Shown here: piece by piece, positions 62,669-64,000 of the stretch
Numbering within the stretch: the first letter of the stretch is position 1
Layout: each line of letters begins with the position of its first letter
NCBI RefSeq assembly: GCF_042263505.1
Contig: NZ_JBHKFI010000016.1
Span: 50,164 to 114,163, forward strand
From: Bacillus_BE sp042263505
GTDB lineage: Bacteria > Bacillota > Bacilli > Bacillales > Cytobacillaceae
Reading direction: 5' to 3'
Length of the DNA stretch: 64,000 nucleotides
Notes under the pieces: model-generated
The model's database searches: none
What the model saw: only the letters and a program-made list of their open reading frames with translations
Told to the model about the DNA's origin: nothing
Position numbers and translations under genes: made by a program

Positions 62669-62683
62669 ACTTTCCATCTTGAT

Positions 62684-63046
62684 TTAAGATAATTTGTCAT
62701 TCCTTTTAAATGCCTTTAAGCAAGTTCTTATAATCAGTTGCCCTATACAAGTTATCCCTGCAATCCAAACTACGGCTACATCTCGCCCAAATGGTGTAAA
62801 CCAACCACCATCATCTGCTATCCATAATTTTGCTAATAAAACTGAAATTACACAAGAAATAATTTGAAATAATAGTATATTACGCTTCTTGATATACACA
62901 GACAACAACCCTATTATTAGGATATAAATAAGCCAAGTTGGAAATAAATATCTTGCCTCTTCTCCTTTTAATTGTTGCCCATATTCATAGAAATGAAATA
63001 AAAATGCTACTGGAATTAGTGATAACACATAGTAAATGTATTTCAA
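62684..63046 (-). CDS. Small four-helix membrane protein
   Basis: A 120-residue protein with four predicted membrane helices: YIYYVLSLIPVAFLFHFY, then LIYILIIGLLSVYI, LLFQIISCVISVLLA and VVWIAGITCIGQLII, and a charged loop DDGGWFTPFGRD. I recognise no family. Its start overlaps the end of the transposase fragment by 4 nt, which is probably chance. It has a strong terminator of its own, so it may be expressed. Confidence 0.6.
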   Translation of the reverse strand: MKYIYYVLSLIPVAFLFHFYEYGQQLKGEEARYLFPTWLIYILIIGLLSVYIKKRNILLFQIISCVISVLLAKLWIADDGGWFTPFGRDVAVVWIAGITCIGQLIIRTCLKAFKRNDKLS

Positions 63047-63440
63047 TTTGACACCTCTTTTCTTGATTGCAACAAAAAGTCCGAGCAGTAAAATTGTACA
63101 TCACCAAAAAGGTCTGCTGATTTACGTAAGGAATAACCTTCCAGCATACATTTAATAAAGTTCAACCATTTTTCATGCTTATGGGTTAGATAAAGTACTG
63201 TAGAGGTTACATCTGTAAAAGTTTTTCGACAATCTTTACAATAGTATCGTTGGAGTTCTATCTTTTTATGACCCATTATAACAGTATACTTGCCGAAACG
63301 TATAATCTGTTTAGAATCACAATGTACACAAATGTATCCATCTTTATTTTTACGTTCTGTTACTTCTCGAAATACTGGTTCACTGAATGAATATGAGGCA
63401 ATTGAATTAACAAAGTATTCTTTTAAACGATATTACTCTG
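63043..63440 (-). pseudogene. IS1595-type transposase N-terminal fragment
   Basis: The frame reads KEYFVNSIASYSFSEPVFRE, then a zinc-ribbon: YICVHCDSK and RYYCKDCRKTFTDV give two CxxC pairs, followed by TSTVLYLTHKHEKWLNFIKC and YSLRKSADLFGDV. It is the IS1595/ISL3-like N-terminal zinc-binding domain and helix-turn-helix; the DDE domain is missing. The frame has no clear start and diverges after GDV, so it is a truncated remnant. Confidence 0.75.
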
Positions 63441-63646
63441 CTGAATTTATTTTTTTATCTCAGCTATCAATTCTCTTAACGCCATTTCAGATCCTCTAAA
63501 CAGATATTCTTTATATAATATAGAACAAGCGTTTGTCTTTGTCGAATATCAACAGAATAATTTAACATAGCCTCTATATAAAAAATCAACACTACAACAA
63601 GATCAACACTTTTCTCATCGGTGTTCTCCAAAATTAAGAAACAAAA

Positions 63647-63678
63647 AAACAGCCAAATAAATTGACTGTTTTTTTGTT
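63647..63678 (-). terminator. rRNA operon terminator
   Basis: AAACAGTCAA / TTGGCTGTTT (one mismatch) followed by TTTTTG on the minus strand lies immediately after the 5S gene. Confidence 0.8.
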
Positions 63679-63796
<118 letters not shown>

Positions 63797-63873
63797 TTGT
63801 ATTCACTTGAGAGTTTGTTCTCTCAAAACTAGATAATGTTCCAGAAGAAGAAAGAAATCCATCGTAATCAATA

Positions 63874-64000
63874 TGGTTAAGTCCTCGATCGATTAGTATT
63901 TGTCAGCTCCACGTGTCGCCACGCTTCCACCTCAAACCTATCTACCTGATCATCTTTCAGGGATCTTACTAGCTTGCGCTATGGGAAATCTCATCTTGAG
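63874..64000 (-). rRNA. rrl: 23S ribosomal RNA, 3' end
   Basis: The minus strand ends with TACTAATCGATCGAGGACTT, the conserved 3' end of Bacillaceae 23S rRNA. About 127 nt are within the window and the rest lies beyond the right edge. The 77-nt spacer to 5S contains an ACTCTCAA / TTGAGAGT hairpin and AAACTAGATAATGTT, as usual for these spacers. No tRNA gene separates 23S and 5S. Confidence 0.95.

Noticed and set aside
63043..63276. Functional IS1595 transposase
   Set aside because: Only the zinc-ribbon and helix-turn-helix part remains; the DDE domain and start codon are missing.

Overview
The window is a low-GC Firmicutes chromosome segment, almost certainly Bacillaceae. The block from 25.4 to 62.3 kb matches the Bacillus subtilis purE-to-yerS neighbourhood gene for gene: yebG, purEKBCSQLFMNHD, yerA, yerB, yerC, pcrB, pcrA, ligA, camS, gatCAB, dgkB and rlmCD. 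Differences from B. subtilis are an isocitrate lyase (aceA) and a pyrroline-5-carboxylate dehydrogenase inserted between camS and gatCAB, a YueI-family gene, a nitronate monooxygenase, and a decayed opuE/putP proline symporter. I cannot name the species from sequence alone.

Layout. 1-3.1 kb: end of an ABC operon (CBS-containing ATPase plus a permease/binding-protein fusion of OpuC/EgtU architecture), converging on a GntR-RCK_C regulator shaped like the c-di-AMP-responsive BusR. 3.7-4.5 kb: a MarR gene with a nonsense codon near its start, under a long perfect palindrome. 4.9-18.4 kb: an accessory region bounded by two copies of a ~75-bp direct repeat. It holds a 1563-residue SAMD9-like STAND NTPase, a frameshifted IS4 remnant, a ComK-like regulator, an overlapping pair of DGQHR/DndB-like genes, a dying group IIC intron beside a terminator hairpin, and several pseudogenes. 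18.5-24.3 kb: a RelB/RelE-type toxin-antitoxin pair, a four-gene operon with two ComEC-like metallo-beta-lactamase proteins, and decayed DUF4256 and DUF3231 genes.

24.3-48 kb: conserved core, mostly on the minus strand, for lipoproteins, rRNA methylation, lipid phosphorylation, tRNA-dependent amidation, glyoxylate/proline catabolism and DNA repair. Three ~326-bp structured repeats (29.4, 44.3 and 48.4 kb), probably non-autonomous IS200/IS605 derivatives, are scattered here. 48.8-62 kb: the complete twelve-gene pur operon for IMP synthesis, preceded by a guanine-type purine riboswitch with terminator, a sigma-A promoter and an inverted pair of PurBoxes. 62-64 kb: yebG, a small membrane protein, an IS1595-type transposase fragment, then the 5S gene and the 3' end of a 23S gene on the minus strand.

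The main candidates for undescribed biology are the SAMD9-like STAND protein, the double-MBL operon and the orphan DGQHR pair. All three sit in the accessory zone with toxin-antitoxin genes and mobile-element debris, the usual setting of phage-defence genes. Their function is inference.
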